Below, piece by piece: positions 1 through 10,370 of a stretch of 64,000 nt of DNA. The DNA comes from Helianthus annuus. Lineage: Eukaryota > Streptophyta > Magnoliopsida > Asterales > Asteraceae. The translations under genes were made by a program, and so were the position numbers. The notes under the pieces are model-generated. The model worked only from the letters and a program-made list of their open reading frames with translations. It had not been told where the DNA came from and did not search any database. The stretch is from contig NC_035443.2 of assembly GCF_002127325.2 (NCBI RefSeq), forward strand, positions 149,434,415-149,498,414, read 5' to 3'. The number at the start of each line of letters is the position of its first letter. The first letter of the stretch is position 1.

Positions 1-236
1 CTCTAGCCTCTAGCTCTCCAAATGACAAATGTTCTAAAAGCTCCAAAAGTTCTAAATGAGAACCCTAAAGGTTCTATTTATAGGCCAAGGGACTTAATGA
101 GGAATCTCATTAATTACAGTCATGCCACCTTGCTTTTTTGACTAAGTATCACTAATATAACAATATAAATCTCGTTTTCTTCGCTTTCTGCTACGGACTA
201 GATTGATGGAGGCGATAGACAGATAATGCACTAACA
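1..236 (-). repeat. LTR fragment of the F (gag-only) retrotransposon family, cut by the window edge
   Basis: This stretch aligns with the 401-bp LTRs at 19426-19826 and 25882-26282 but is clearly more diverged. It ends at 236 in ACTAACA, the same terminus as those LTRs, so it lies in minus orientation. TATTTATA at 75-82 is the minus-strand TATAAATA expected of the LTR promoter. Immediately to the right the Ty3 pol frame of element A begins, so this LTR belongs to an element or solo LTR inserted into that pol. The other end and the matching target duplication lie outside the window; the five bases to look for are CTAGC (237-241). Confidence 0.8.
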
Positions 237-241
237 CTAGC

Positions 242-1873
242 AAGTATCTCCGCAAGGAATACAGAGCTTTCTTGGCTAACATTGTAGTAGCGGAAAAGGA
301 AAAGAAAGGTACTCTTGGAGTGAAAGATGTCCCCGTTGTTTGTGAATTCCCCAACGTCTTTCCTGATGAACTACCCGGTTTACCGTCAAGTCGTGATATC
401 GACTTTCGCATCGACCTCATTCCTGGAGCCAATCCTGTTGCTAGAGCTCTTTATCAACTCGCTCCATCCGAAATGCGCGATCATTCGAGTCAGCTCCAGG
501 AATTGCTTGATAAAGGCTTCATTCGCCCTAGCACCTCTCCTTGGGGCGCACAAGTCCTTTTCGTCAAAAAGAAGGATGGGTCGTTCCGGATGTGCATCGA
601 CTACATGGAATTGAATAAGCTGACAATCAAGAATCGTTATCCCCTGCCTCGAATCGATGATTTGTTTGACCAGTTACAAGGTGCTATGTGTTTCTCGAAG
701 ATCGATCTACGCTCAGGCTATCGCCAATTACGCATTCAAGAGGAGGATATAACCAAAACCGCTTTTCGCACCCGTTATGGCCACTATGAGTTCGTTGTTA
801 TGCCTTTTGGTTTAACCAACGCACCCGCGGTTTTCATGGATCTAATGAATCGCGTGTGTAAACCATTCCTTGACCGTTTCGTCATCGTGTTCATCGATGA
901 TATCCTGATCTATTCCAAGTCGAAAGCCGAACATGCGCAGCATCTACGTTTGGTTCTCGAGCTACTCCAAGGGAATCGACTCTATGCGAAGTTCTCCAAG
1001 TGTGAGTTCTGGCTAGAGGAGGTTCAATTCCTCGGTCATATTGTCAATAGTCAAGGTATTCATGTCGATCCCACGAAGATCGAAGCTGTTAAGAGTTGGG
1101 TTACACCTAAGAACCAGTCTGAAGTCCGTTCTTTTCTCGGACTAACGGGCTATTATCGCCGATTTATCGAAGGATTCTCTAAAATCGTCGTGCCGCTTAC
1201 TTCTCTCACGCACAAAGACAAGCCTTTTGTCTGGGGAACTGGACAAGAGACTGCCTTTCAAACCCTCAAGCATATGCTTTGCAATGCTCCCGTCCTCGCT
1301 TTACCCGACAGAAATGATGACTTCGTTGTCTATTGTGATGCCTCGAACCTTGGCCTCGGTTGTGTTCTCATGCAACGAGACAAGGTTATCGCTTACGCAT
1401 CTCGTCAGCTCAAGATCCACGAGAAGAACTATACAACCCATGACCTCGAGCTAGGCGCAGTTGTTTTTGCGTTGAAGATTTGGCGACACTACCTTTATGG
1501 TACAAAGTGTACGGTCTTCTCCGACCATAGGAGCCTACAACACATCTTCAACCAAAAAGAACTGAATATGCGTCAACGCCGATGGGTGGAACTTCTCAAT
1601 GATTATGACTGTGAGATTCGTTATCATCCTGGCAAAGCAAATGTCGTTGTCGACGCCCTCAGCAGACGAAGCTATTTGCATAGTATTCGTAATGTTCACG
1701 CCCAACATCATCTCAAAACTCTTATCCCCGAAGCCCAACATGCTTGCTTTATCGAGCGCACTTTGAAGAAGGAAAGGATTCTCAACGATGGAGCCCAACT
1801 AGTGAATAAGTCGAATGGGATATTCCATTATCTGGACCGAATCTGGATCCCTAAGCGGACCGATTTACGATAG
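242..1873 (+). pseudogene. Element A pol, part 1: reverse transcriptase and RNase H
   Basis: The open frame starts in the protease-RT linker (residues reading [11 protein letters not shown]) directly after the inserted LTR. It covers a complete Ty3-type reverse transcriptase, with the palm motif [10 protein letters not shown] near 885-915 and [11 protein letters not shown] near 590. RNase H follows, with VVYCDAS near 1330 and SDHRSLQHI near 1530. The domain ends at the DALSRR motif near 1660, the usual RT-RNase H boundary before integrase. Translation stops at 1871-1873 (TAG). The catalytic residues look intact, so the damage is recent relative to sequence decay. Confidence 0.9.
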
Positions 1874-2557
1874 ATTCTTATGGACGAAGCCCACAAGTCT
1901 CGATATTCTATTCATCCCGGCGCCGATAAAATGTACCAGGACCTTCGCTACTAGTACTGGTGGCCGGGCATGAAGAAAGATATCGCTCTCTATGTTTCAA
2001 GGTGCCTGACCTGCTCGAAAGTCAAGGCCGAGCACCAAAGACCCTCTGGCTTACTCGTCCAACCCAAGATTCCCACGTGGAAATGGGAGAGTATAGCCAT
2101 GGACTTTATTACGAAGCTTCCGCATACAATCTCAGGTCACGACAGCATCTGGGTTGTCGTTGACCGCTTGACTAAATCTGCTCATTTTCTGCCAATTCGA
2201 GAAGACTACAAGGCAGAAAAATTAGCCCGAATCTACACCAATGAGATCATTTATCGACATGGGACGCCCCGCGACATCATCTCTGACCGCGATGGTCGGT
2301 TTACCTCGCGTCTTTGGGAAATATTCCAATCCGCTCTCGGAACCGAGCTTAATCTAAGTACTGCATTTCATCCCCAAACCGACGGTCAGACTGAAAGAAC
2401 GATTCGTACCCTTGAAGACATGCTCCGTTCGTGTGTTATAGATTTCGGTGGTAATTGGGACGCATACTTACCATTAGTCGAATTCTCGTACAATAACAGT
2501 TATCATTCTAGTATACAAATGGCACCGTTTGAGGCACTGTACGGAAGAAAATGTTGA
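1874..2557 (+). pseudogene. Element A pol, part 2: integrase zinc-binding and catalytic core
   Basis: The same frame continues after the stop at 1871. It shows the HHCC zinc-binding region (histidines near 1890-1915, CLTC near 2005) with a second stop TAG at 1952-1954. The catalytic core follows: first Asp in AMDFITKLP near 2100, second in [11 protein letters not shown] near 2280, and the Glu in [10 protein letters not shown] near 2395. The core ends with EALYGRKC and a TGA at 2555-2557, which replaces the arginine codon CGA of the usual CRSP sequence. No frameshift separates this part from part 1. Confidence 0.88.
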
Positions 2558-3151
2558 TCGCCAATTGTGTAGCATGAGATCGGAGATGCGCAGCTAACCG
2601 GTCCTGAGCTACTGCAAGAGACGACTGACAAAATCCTCCAAATTCGAGATAACTTGCTGAAAGCTCGGAGTCGTCAGAAAAGTTATGCCAATAGACGACG
2701 CAAGCCCCTTGAATTTGACGTTGGCGACCGTGTACTCCTAAAGGTATCACCTTGGAAAGGTGTGGTCAGATTCGGCAAGAGAGGAAAGCTCGCGCCTCGA
2801 TATGTTGGACCCTTTAATATTCTGGAAAGGATCGAAAAAGTGGCCTACAGACTCGAACTACCGGAGGAACTTAACAACGTTCACCCGAATTTCCATGCAT
2901 CGAACCTCAGAAAGTGCCTGGCTGAGCATGATTTACAAGTTCCCTTAGAGGATCTTCAAGTTAACGAAACATTACACTTCGTGGAGAAGCCTGTCGAGAT
3001 CATGGACCGAGAAACCAAGCAGCTCAGGCGCTCACGCATTCCTATTGTGAAGGTCCGATGGGAAGGAAAACGAGGCGCAAAGTTCATTTGGGAACTCGAA
3101 AGCGACATGAAGGAAAAGTACCCGTAGTTGTTTGTTACAGCTAAAGCCTAA
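2558..3151 (+). pseudogene. Element A pol, part 3: integrase C-terminus and chromodomain-like tail
   Basis: The same frame continues with an in-frame TAG at 2570-2572, where relatives have a tryptophan codon. It then reads through the integrase C-terminal GPF-type module ([15 protein letters not shown] near 2720; RYVGPF near 2800) and the chromodomain-like end ([27 protein letters not shown]). A further TAG at 3125-3127 replaces the glutamine of YPQLF. The natural stop TAA is at 3149-3151 and overlaps the conserved stem-loop. At least three of the five premature stops are single C-to-T or G-to-A changes, as expected from methylcytosine deamination. Confidence 0.88.
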
Positions 3152-3184
3152 TTTCGGGACGAAATTCCCTTAAGTAGGGGAGGC
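3150..3184 (+). other. Pre-LTR stem-loop and polypurine tract of element A
   Basis: AATTTCG (3150-3156), loop GGA, then CGAAATT (3160-3166) form a perfect 7-bp stem. About five bases later comes the purine-rich AAGTAGGGGAGG that ends next to the LTR start TGTAACACCCC at 3185. The same arrangement recurs at the 3' ends of B, C, D and E. Confidence 0.85.
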
Positions 3185-5503
3185 TGTAACACCCCGTGTT
3201 TTGAAAGTCAAAGTCAAAGTCAAGATTGAAGTCAAAAGAAGAAAAGATTGCTAATAGCGATCTATCACTCCTTGCTCAACTCCTGTTTTGACTTCTTTGA
3301 CTTGTAGATAATCTATTTATTTTATCACATTAGTTGTATTATGTAGAGTACATGTTAATAATCGAGGTTTAATCGCTAATTATCGCATGTTTCATCGCTT
3401 TATCGCTTATCGCATTCGCAACCCAAATTATGCGTTCTGGATATTGTTTTACGTGTGTGTGCTATCTATGTGTTACTTGTGCATGTTTATTTTCTGTTAT
3501 ACTGTGGTGATTAATCAAAACGCAATCGAAACTCTATCGCGACCGAATCACAAATGCTAAACGCAAGTTAACTATGGTGATTGTATGTTAGATATAGTAG
3601 TTTTGAATCTTAACTTTTAACCGTGAAATCAGCGGATTTAAGGTGTTCTAGGATGATGTCATCATGGAGTTTTTATGAACTTCTTGTTTTGGCTTCAATC
3701 CACAAAAAACAACTTAGATCTGAGCGATTTCCACATGAATAACCAAAGATCTTGCATAGATCTGAACATATTCACGATGAAAAGGAGTGAAAGATGGTTC
3801 TTAACTTTCTTTCAACTCTTTTACCCTCAATGCACTCAAAATCGATAGAATCGGAGCTTGTTCTGATCTTCTACTCCTTCCTGTTGATGTGTTGGTTCAA
3901 GATCCGGGTTCTATCCAAGAGGCTACCGATTTTGGGTTAAACATGAAACATCGTCTCGAACAGTTAACTGGTCGGACTGGGGTGGTTCCTGTCTGATCGG
4001 GTCACTTGAGTCTTGACGAGGTTTTCGTTGTTTAGCACGTTATCACATCGTCTTGATCAAAACTACAAACTTTCAAAACAATCAAGTGTCAAGACGATTA
4101 GGCCGACGAGACGGATTTCCGTCTGATCGGATTGCCATCCGATCGGACAGCCGTCCGATCGGCTTGCACATGTTTCCACACTTAAACTATTATTTCAACT
4201 TTTCAAGGTTTTGAACGTTGAACGGATTTCCGTCCGATCGGATTACCATCCGATCGAACGACCGTTCGACTATGTGATGTTTGGAACTTCAACACTTAAA
4301 CAATTTTCAACATGTTCAATGCACTACCAGTTCTAACGGATTGCCACCCGATCGGTAGACCATCCGATCGAGTGACAATACTGCTGTGAACTTGTTCTCT
4401 GAGAAATACCTCGCCTAAAGGACCGTCACCCGATCGAACCGCCGTTCGATCGATCGACCTGAAGGATAATAATACTTCTCTGTTTTCAAAATGTTACAAC
4501 GAAACTTCAAAAGATAAACCATCATACACAAACACATCCATACCAAACGAGATGACAACCCAATCGAATGGTCACCCGATCGGATGACCATCCGAACGGA
4601 TTGTCATCCGATCGACTGGCCATCCGATCGGATTACCATCCGACACTTGGCATTATTGCACCGTTTTACGCACCGCTTATCGTTATGCTACCGTTAACTG
4701 TTCAGGCTAATCTCTCTCAGCGCTCCCTTCAATCCAAGGTTGTGTTTAATTGTTAAACACAATCTGTGAGTATACTCGAACCCTTTTTGCTTTTAGCACT
4801 TTTGGGTGTTACATACGTTACTTTTTCTAAATCATAATCTATACACAACGCAAACACTATTTATACGCTAATCGCTCTCGCATGTTATATGTTATTCGAT
4901 GAATGCTTGTATATTATGTTAACACGGTGATTGTTGCCTGACACCTTAGCAACGATAGTACTATAGTTTGGACTCAGCACCTGTCGTGGACAGGGGTTGT
5001 TAGGGGCTTTACTTCACGTGTCCCAGTGGGGATATGTGTTGCGCATTCTACAACTCGCAGTCACGTATGTGCATATTTCCCTGTCGATAACCTACTTGCC
5101 TTCACTTTGTACATGTTACATGCTGATTATGCGTAAACTATTTCGAACTCTATTATTATTATTACCAAACTTGTATGCTCACCTTTACACTATGTGTATT
5201 GACCTCTATTTTAACGTATGTGACAGGTGTTTAGGATGCTATCTGCTAGGATGCTTGCTATGGGTAACCAAGTTAGGAAGAGTCTAGAAACAAACGAACA
5301 ATTTATTTATATTTGAAATCTGAGTTGTCGAACATGCTTTTGTTTGGAGAATATCGATGTCTGTAATAATTAGATTACTTAATGGGTTATGGTATGGGAC
5401 GTAACATTAACTGTTTGGTAATTTAGTCGTTATGGAATTTCTCTGACAATCTGTTCGCTCAATGCCATGCCCCGAGGTTTCCGCATTCGGTTGGGGTGTG
5501 ACA
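3185..5503 (+). repeat. Element A LTR (2319 bp), promoter region deleted
   Basis: It starts TGTAACACCCC and ends GGGGTGTGACA, with TG...CA borders. Compared with the B LTR it is about 360 bp shorter. The missing part covers the B segment with the TATAAATA box, since A jumps from the sequence near 3600 directly to the part that in B begins near 45040. Between 4100 and 4640 it carries many copies of a CCGATCGG-centred motif. ORF-like stretches within it have no recognisable product. Confidence 0.85.
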
Positions 5504-6251
5504 TGTTGCCTTTGTTATCTCCGCTAAAAACGTCATCCAGTACACCAGGAAATTTAATTTAAAGAGGCTTCCCCCATCTCTTTGATTATCTATTGCAGTT
5601 GCAATCAAGCCATGGGTAATTCTCGCATTTTCCCCCCATTGACTGGTGAATGTATCCATGACAGTATTTCCTTGTTCTTTACTCTTTTCAATTTTCTCCA
5701 CCTTTTTAACTTTTCTCTTATCGACTATTATTTCAACTGGCTTTGGCCCCTTTGGTATTCCAAATACCGCATAAACTGTGTCCGATGTAATTTTTATTTG
5801 GTGTCTACCTACGTTAGTGTATCGAACATCTCGTCAAAGTTCCTTGCTAGCCAATATGCCAAACGTGTTGAAATATGGTTGATATTCATATCTAGAATAG
5901 CTCCAAGTCCCATATTCTTCACCTCATCAACCTGTTTTTTTGAATTTTTTTTCACAGTATCCATATAGGAGTTAGGTTGGCATCTCAGCAGTATTGCTTC
6001 GTTGCTATATTCGAAGAAATCCCTATGTTCTGTTCTAGGTTGTTCCACATTTTTTGAAGGTTTTTTTTTGTTTGTATCTTAGATTTCCTGTCATCTTTCT
6101 TCTTTTTCGACAGTGGCTTAACAAAGTCATCCTCCTCAGAACTTTCTTCAACAATCCTTCTTTTTCTATTTTTGTTAACTTTTTTCAATGTTAATATTGG
6201 GTCTTCAAAGTCATCATCAGAATCTATTTCTACAAAATCGCATGCTATCAA
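5504..6251 (-). pseudogene. Plant mobile-domain (aminotransferase-like/DUF1985-type) gene fragment, broken by element A
   Basis: Read on the minus strand from 6251, it gives an acidic and basic N-terminal part (EIDSDDDFEDP, KKKKDDRKSK). Next comes a segment resembling plant mobile-domain proteins often linked to Ulp1-type MULEs: MGLGAILDMNINHI, LAYWLARNFDEMF, SDTVYAVFGIPKGPKP, GENARITHGLIATAIDN, and LNFLVYWMTFLAEITKA. The last residues run straight into the end of the element A LTR at 5503. Two frame changes are needed. One falls at a run of nine T near 6060-6068, compatible with a slippage error, and one near 5795. The family assignment is from memory of the motif pattern and is moderately sure. 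Confidence 0.55.
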
Positions 6252-6698
6252 TTAAAAAGATTACGAAATCGCATGTATCAGTTAATCAGGTACAAAAACT
6301 CATTAAGTTGATAAAATCGCATGAATCAGTTATCAATTCACATATATTAGTTAAGCATTACCAAAACTAGCTAATCTTATAAATCGCATGCTTTAGACAA
6401 AAAAACATTTATAAAACCGCATGTATAATTTAAGCATATACCAAAACTAACTAATTATATTAAATCGCATGGAGTATTTATAAATTCGCATGCACAAGCT
6501 AACCTAAGACAAAAACCTTCAACAAACAAAACTTAACATATAAAATCGCATTTGTAATACAAAACCCTCTATAATATCGCACATATATCAGCTAACCATT
6601 AACAAAACTGCATAATCATACAAAACCTAGTAAAAAACCATACCAGACATAAACCCTAACCAAATCGTAGTTATGGACAATACGTAATATTATAAGAT
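6252..6698. other. AT-rich spacer with about nine copies of an AAATCGCATG-like motif; no gene
   Basis: The motif AAATCGCATG or a close variant recurs irregularly, roughly every 30-60 bp, from 6235 to 6550. Phrases such as ATCAGTTAA and AAAACTA-CTAA recur between copies. It looks like a decayed tandem array, or the 5' region of the broken mobile-domain gene. The right border, at about 6699, is the abrupt 5' truncation point of element B. Confidence 0.5.
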
Positions 6699-7030
6699 TC
6701 TGGAAAGGATCGGAAAAGTTGCCTACAGACTCGAACTATTGGAGGAACTTAGTAATGTCCACCCGACTTTCCATGTGTCAAACCTCCGAAAGTGCCTGGC
6801 TGAGCATGATCTAATTGTACCTCTCGATGACCTCCAAATAAACGAAACACTACACTTCATGGAGAAGCCTATCGAAATCATGGATCGCCAAACCCAGCAG
6901 CTCAGATGCCCGCGCATTCCTATTGTGAAAGTCCGATGGGAAGGCAAACGAGGCGCAGAGTTCACTTGGGAACTCGAAAGCGACATGAGGGCGAAGTACC
7001 CGCAGTTGTTTGTCATGGCTTCGGCCTAAT
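6699..7030 (+). pseudogene. Element B pol remnant: integrase C-terminus and chromodomain-like tail
   Basis: The frame begins abruptly at ILERIGKVAYRLE, inside the integrase C-terminal module. It runs without a stop to a natural TAA at 7028-7030 (end ...YPQLFVMASA). It is highly similar to 2816-3151 of element A and lacks that copy's premature TAG at YPQLF. Everything 5' of this point is missing. The frame is open, so the truncation is fairly recent or the tail was never under decay for long. It is followed by the stem-loop, a polypurine tract and the B LTR. Confidence 0.88.
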
Positions 7031-7062
7031 TTCGGGATGAAATTCCCTCAACTAGGGGAGGC
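7028..7062 (+). other. Pre-LTR stem-loop and polypurine tract of element B
   Basis: AATTTCG (7028-7034), loop GGA, TGAAATT (7038-7044): the stem is kept with one G-T wobble. AACTAGGGGAGG then leads to the LTR start at 7063. Confidence 0.8.
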
Positions 7063-7662
7063 TGTAACACCCCGTGTTTCGAAGTCAAAGTCAAAGTCAA
7101 GATTGAAGTTAAAGGAAGAAAAGATTGCTAATTGTGATCAGTCTCTCCTTGCTTAAATCCTGTTTTGACTTCTTTGACTCATAGATTAGTCTATTTTATT
7201 TTTTCTTTAGTTGTATTATGTGGAGTATCTATTAATAATCGCATGGTAATCGCTATTTATCGCATATGTATCGCTTAATCGCTATCGAAAATCACACTCG
7301 CAACTCGAAATACGCATTTTGGTTACTGTTATACGTGTGTGTGTGCCTTATGTGTTACTTGTTGCATGTTTATTTATGTTGTGTGTGGTAATCAATCGAA
7401 ACGCAATCGAAACTCAATCGCAAATCGAAAGGGTATGATAATTGGTGGAATAGAGATAGTGCGAGATATGAGTAGTTGGGATTAAAAGTAATTTGAATAG
7501 GAAACTCTATCGCATTCGCATCGCTCGCAGTCACAATCGAAATGGCGAAACTCGTCAAAACAATTGACTGATCGATCAGGCAGCTGACCGATCGACCAGC
7601 TGTCTGATCGAACTGTAGTTTGATCGACCAGCCAGTCGGCCGGCCGGCCTGCCAACCGATCG
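7063..7662 (+). repeat. Element B LTR, segment 1 of 3
   Basis: It starts TGTAACACCCC, as in A. It is interrupted at 7662 by element E and continues at 17578. The last 100 bp carry many GATCG-centred motifs, and one of them became the GATCG target duplication of E (7658-7662 and 17573-17577). Confidence 0.88.
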
Positions 7663-10055
7663 TGTGACAACTCGAACTTTAGACTCACTTTGATGTAACG
7701 TTACGTACCTATATGACACTTTGAGTTAATGAATGTTACGATGTTACGTACTTATGTGAACTTGATTATATGATTTAATGAATGATGTGTTATGTGCTTT
7801 GTGCATATTGTATGTATGTCAATAACCCGAACCACACATCAAACTCGATCGCACAACACTCACACTCGCATAAGCTTAAGCCTTTGGGCCGTTTTACTTG
7901 TGTTCGGACTTCAAGGGCTGCCCAAGTAGGGGCCGGCCCATTGCTTTTCTTTTGCACGTACAAACATACACACATGAGGGGATTTCACCTCATTCGTTAC
8001 AAACATAACACACACAAAAACCCTAGACTCTTTCTCTCTCTCGGTTGCTTGGAACCCGACGGCAAGATCATTCCATACTCGGATCACCCTTGCTTCTTCT
8101 CTAATTCGGTTAGTATATCTTTGATTGTGTTCATGTATGGTTCATGTGGTATTGCTCGTATTCATGCTAATTGATTGTTTACCGAATGATTGTAATCGAA
8201 TGAGATGTGAATTATATGGTGGGGTAATCATGTGCTAGGATCTGGAATGATGATATAATTATTATGTAATCGGGTTATGTGAAGATGTTATTAAATCGGA
8301 TTGCATGAAATAATCTAAGATGTAAATCGGTCACTATATCATAGGTTCGGATCGTTTGAATGATAGTTTGAATGTTGCTCGATGATGATGTTGTATGATG
8401 TTAAATGGTATGAATATTGTTCATATGTTAGATTAGGGTTCTTATGGATTAATGAATGGATGCTTGTTTTGATCGAAATATGGCCATGATTGAAACTGTT
8501 TGGTTGTTGATTTATTTGGTAAACTTGGAAACTGTTAAATGCTTGTAACAATATTGCTTGAAATATGGAGACTATCCAACTGTTTGGCATAAATTCGGAT
8601 GCACAAGTCCAACCGTACAAGGTCTCTTGGTCGCACAAGAGGCCCATTCGCACAAGCTGACCCAATCACACAAGACATCCGGCCGCACAAGATGTCTTGG
8701 TCGCACAAGGTTATTGGGTTAGTCTAACTGTTGGGCCGATGGACATGTTGGGCTGGTCTAGTCGCACAACCCAGTTCACTCGCACAAGGGGTTACCAGTC
8801 GCACAAAGGAACCTGATCGCACAATGTAACCCAGTCGCACAAGATTGTATGAATCGCACAAGATGTTGTTCGCTTGTTTTTGGGCCGTATGTTATATTTG
8901 GGCTGGGTATTATTGTCGGGCTGATTTAATCAGATCGCACAAGGCCCTTATGTGCGATCGGTTTGGGCCGAGATTTGTTATTGGATTTGTTTAGGTTAGT
9001 GGGCCCAATTGTTAAATCACACAATGTATGATTCTATTATACTAATTGACTGATGCCGTGCAATAAGTGTTGCCATGACCTACACGTTCTTTTAACATGT
9101 TAACTTATGTGGTTCATGCGTGCAATACTTGAACACAAAACCTGACTAGTGTGATAACCCTGTTAGGACGTGATTGATCACTGTTAGTTCAAGAAACCCT
9201 CTCTTGTGTACCTGCCGAGCAAACCAAGGTGAGTTCACACAGCCAAGGCATGGGATTCCCGGGTTGGGAATTGGGTTGGAATGTTTGATATGGAATGATT
9301 ACTCGTACTTACGCAATCACTAGACTATAGACCATCGTCCTCAGGATAGTCAGGACACTTACGTAAAACCTACGTAAACTAGTATCTACCATTGTCTCCC
9401 GGGTCGGGAGGACACTCACGTAAGTCCTGCGTGACCTAATGCCCACTACTGTCTTCCGGGTCGGAAGGACACTTACTAAATCCTGCGTAAACCCCACGCG
9501 TACCACTGTCCTCGGGGAAGGGCACTCACGTAAATCCTGCGTGACCAAGTACGTATTCCTGTTCTCGGATTAAGAAGAACACATGGTTGCAAATTAGTCT
9601 AGTAAGTACCATAATGGGAATCCCCCATTGTTAAGGATAAATGTGAGAATCCCTCACCAATAGTATATACTTGTATGGGAAGCCCCCACTAGATGAACAT
9701 ACGCATTATTAATACGAACTTACTTTCTGTGAACTCGCTCAACTAGTTTGTTGATTATTTGCTGCATGCCTTGCAGGACCTTAGGTATACTTGGAGCTTG
9801 CACCAGAGGAGAAGCGGGTCGTTGTGGACAAGGACACGTGAAAGCCTATTAAACACTTTTACATTCACACATTAATACTTAGTTTTGGGTTTTTACTTAA
9901 ATGCTTCCGCTACATATACAATGTTTGGTTTTGAACATCAATTATGTCTATGGTTATTATTAAATGCTATGTTTGATATAATTGGTGGCTTGATCCTGGT
10001 CATGTCACGCTCCCAAGCGGAAGTACTCCGCAGGTGGATTTTTGGGGGTGTGACA
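7663..10055 (+). repeat. Element E 5' LTR (2393 bp)
   Basis: Borders are TGTGACAACTCG...GGGGTGTGACA. It contains an array of about 14 TCGCACAA-like motifs (about 8606-8950) and roughly five degenerate units of about 55 bp (about 9325-9575). Each unit combines a small hairpin such as TCCCGGGTCGGGAG with ACGTAAG...TGCGTGAC. An open frame of 130 codons at 7782-8174 recurs in the 3' LTR only because the LTRs are copies. Confidence 0.93.
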
Positions 10056-10058
10056 GAT

Positions 10059-10070
10059 TGGTATCAGAGC
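10059..10070 (+). other. Primer-binding site of element E
   Basis: TGGTATCAGAGC, three bases after the 5' LTR, is the usual match to the 3' end of plant initiator methionine tRNA. The same 12-mer follows the 5' LTRs of C and D and, on the minus strand, of F. Confidence 0.9.
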
Positions 10071-10370
10071 CATTGGTTATAGAGAACTTGGTTTTAATAT
10101 GGGAAAAACGTTTTTATTAAAACCGGACTATAACCAGAACAGTGCTCTCAACGATCCACAACGACGCTTCGCTCCACGTGCAAGACTCGACATCCTAGGT
10201 AATAAGGTTTATGTTTATTGCCTGTTTGCTAGAACTGCTTAGAACTTTGCTCGCATTACGCTTAGATACACATGACTTTATTACACGAGAATACCTACGT
10301 GCTTACACTTTTCTGTCATCGCCCTACTCGCGAACCACTCTCACTTACGTCACTTTTTGCTATGAAGATC

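Larger units (their letters stand above)
237..5503 (+). mobile_element. Element A: 3' half of a decayed Ty3/gypsy chromovirus-type retrotransposon
   Basis: The visible part consists of pol from the end of protease to the chromodomain-like tail, a stem-loop and polypurine tract (3150-3184), and one LTR (3185-5503). The upstream half, including the first LTR and gag, is cut off by the inserted F-family LTR and the window edge. A and B belong to the same family: their polyprotein tails and their LTR starts (TGTAACACCCC) are nearly the same. The right edge lies inside a minus-strand plant gene fragment, so A inserted into that gene. Confidence 0.9.

Noticed and set aside
6188..6370. Small open frame over the AAATCGCATG spacer
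   Set aside because: Low-complexity translation of a repeated motif; no support for coding.
7782..8174. Open frame of 130 codons, with a nearly identical one at 15297-15689, as a duplicated gene
   Set aside because: Both lie at the same position in the two LTRs of element E. The similarity is LTR identity, and the translation shows no domain.
10059..10070. TGGTATCAGAGC sites as tRNA gene fragments
   Set aside because: The position immediately after LTR ends identifies them as primer-binding sites. No cloverleaf surrounds them.
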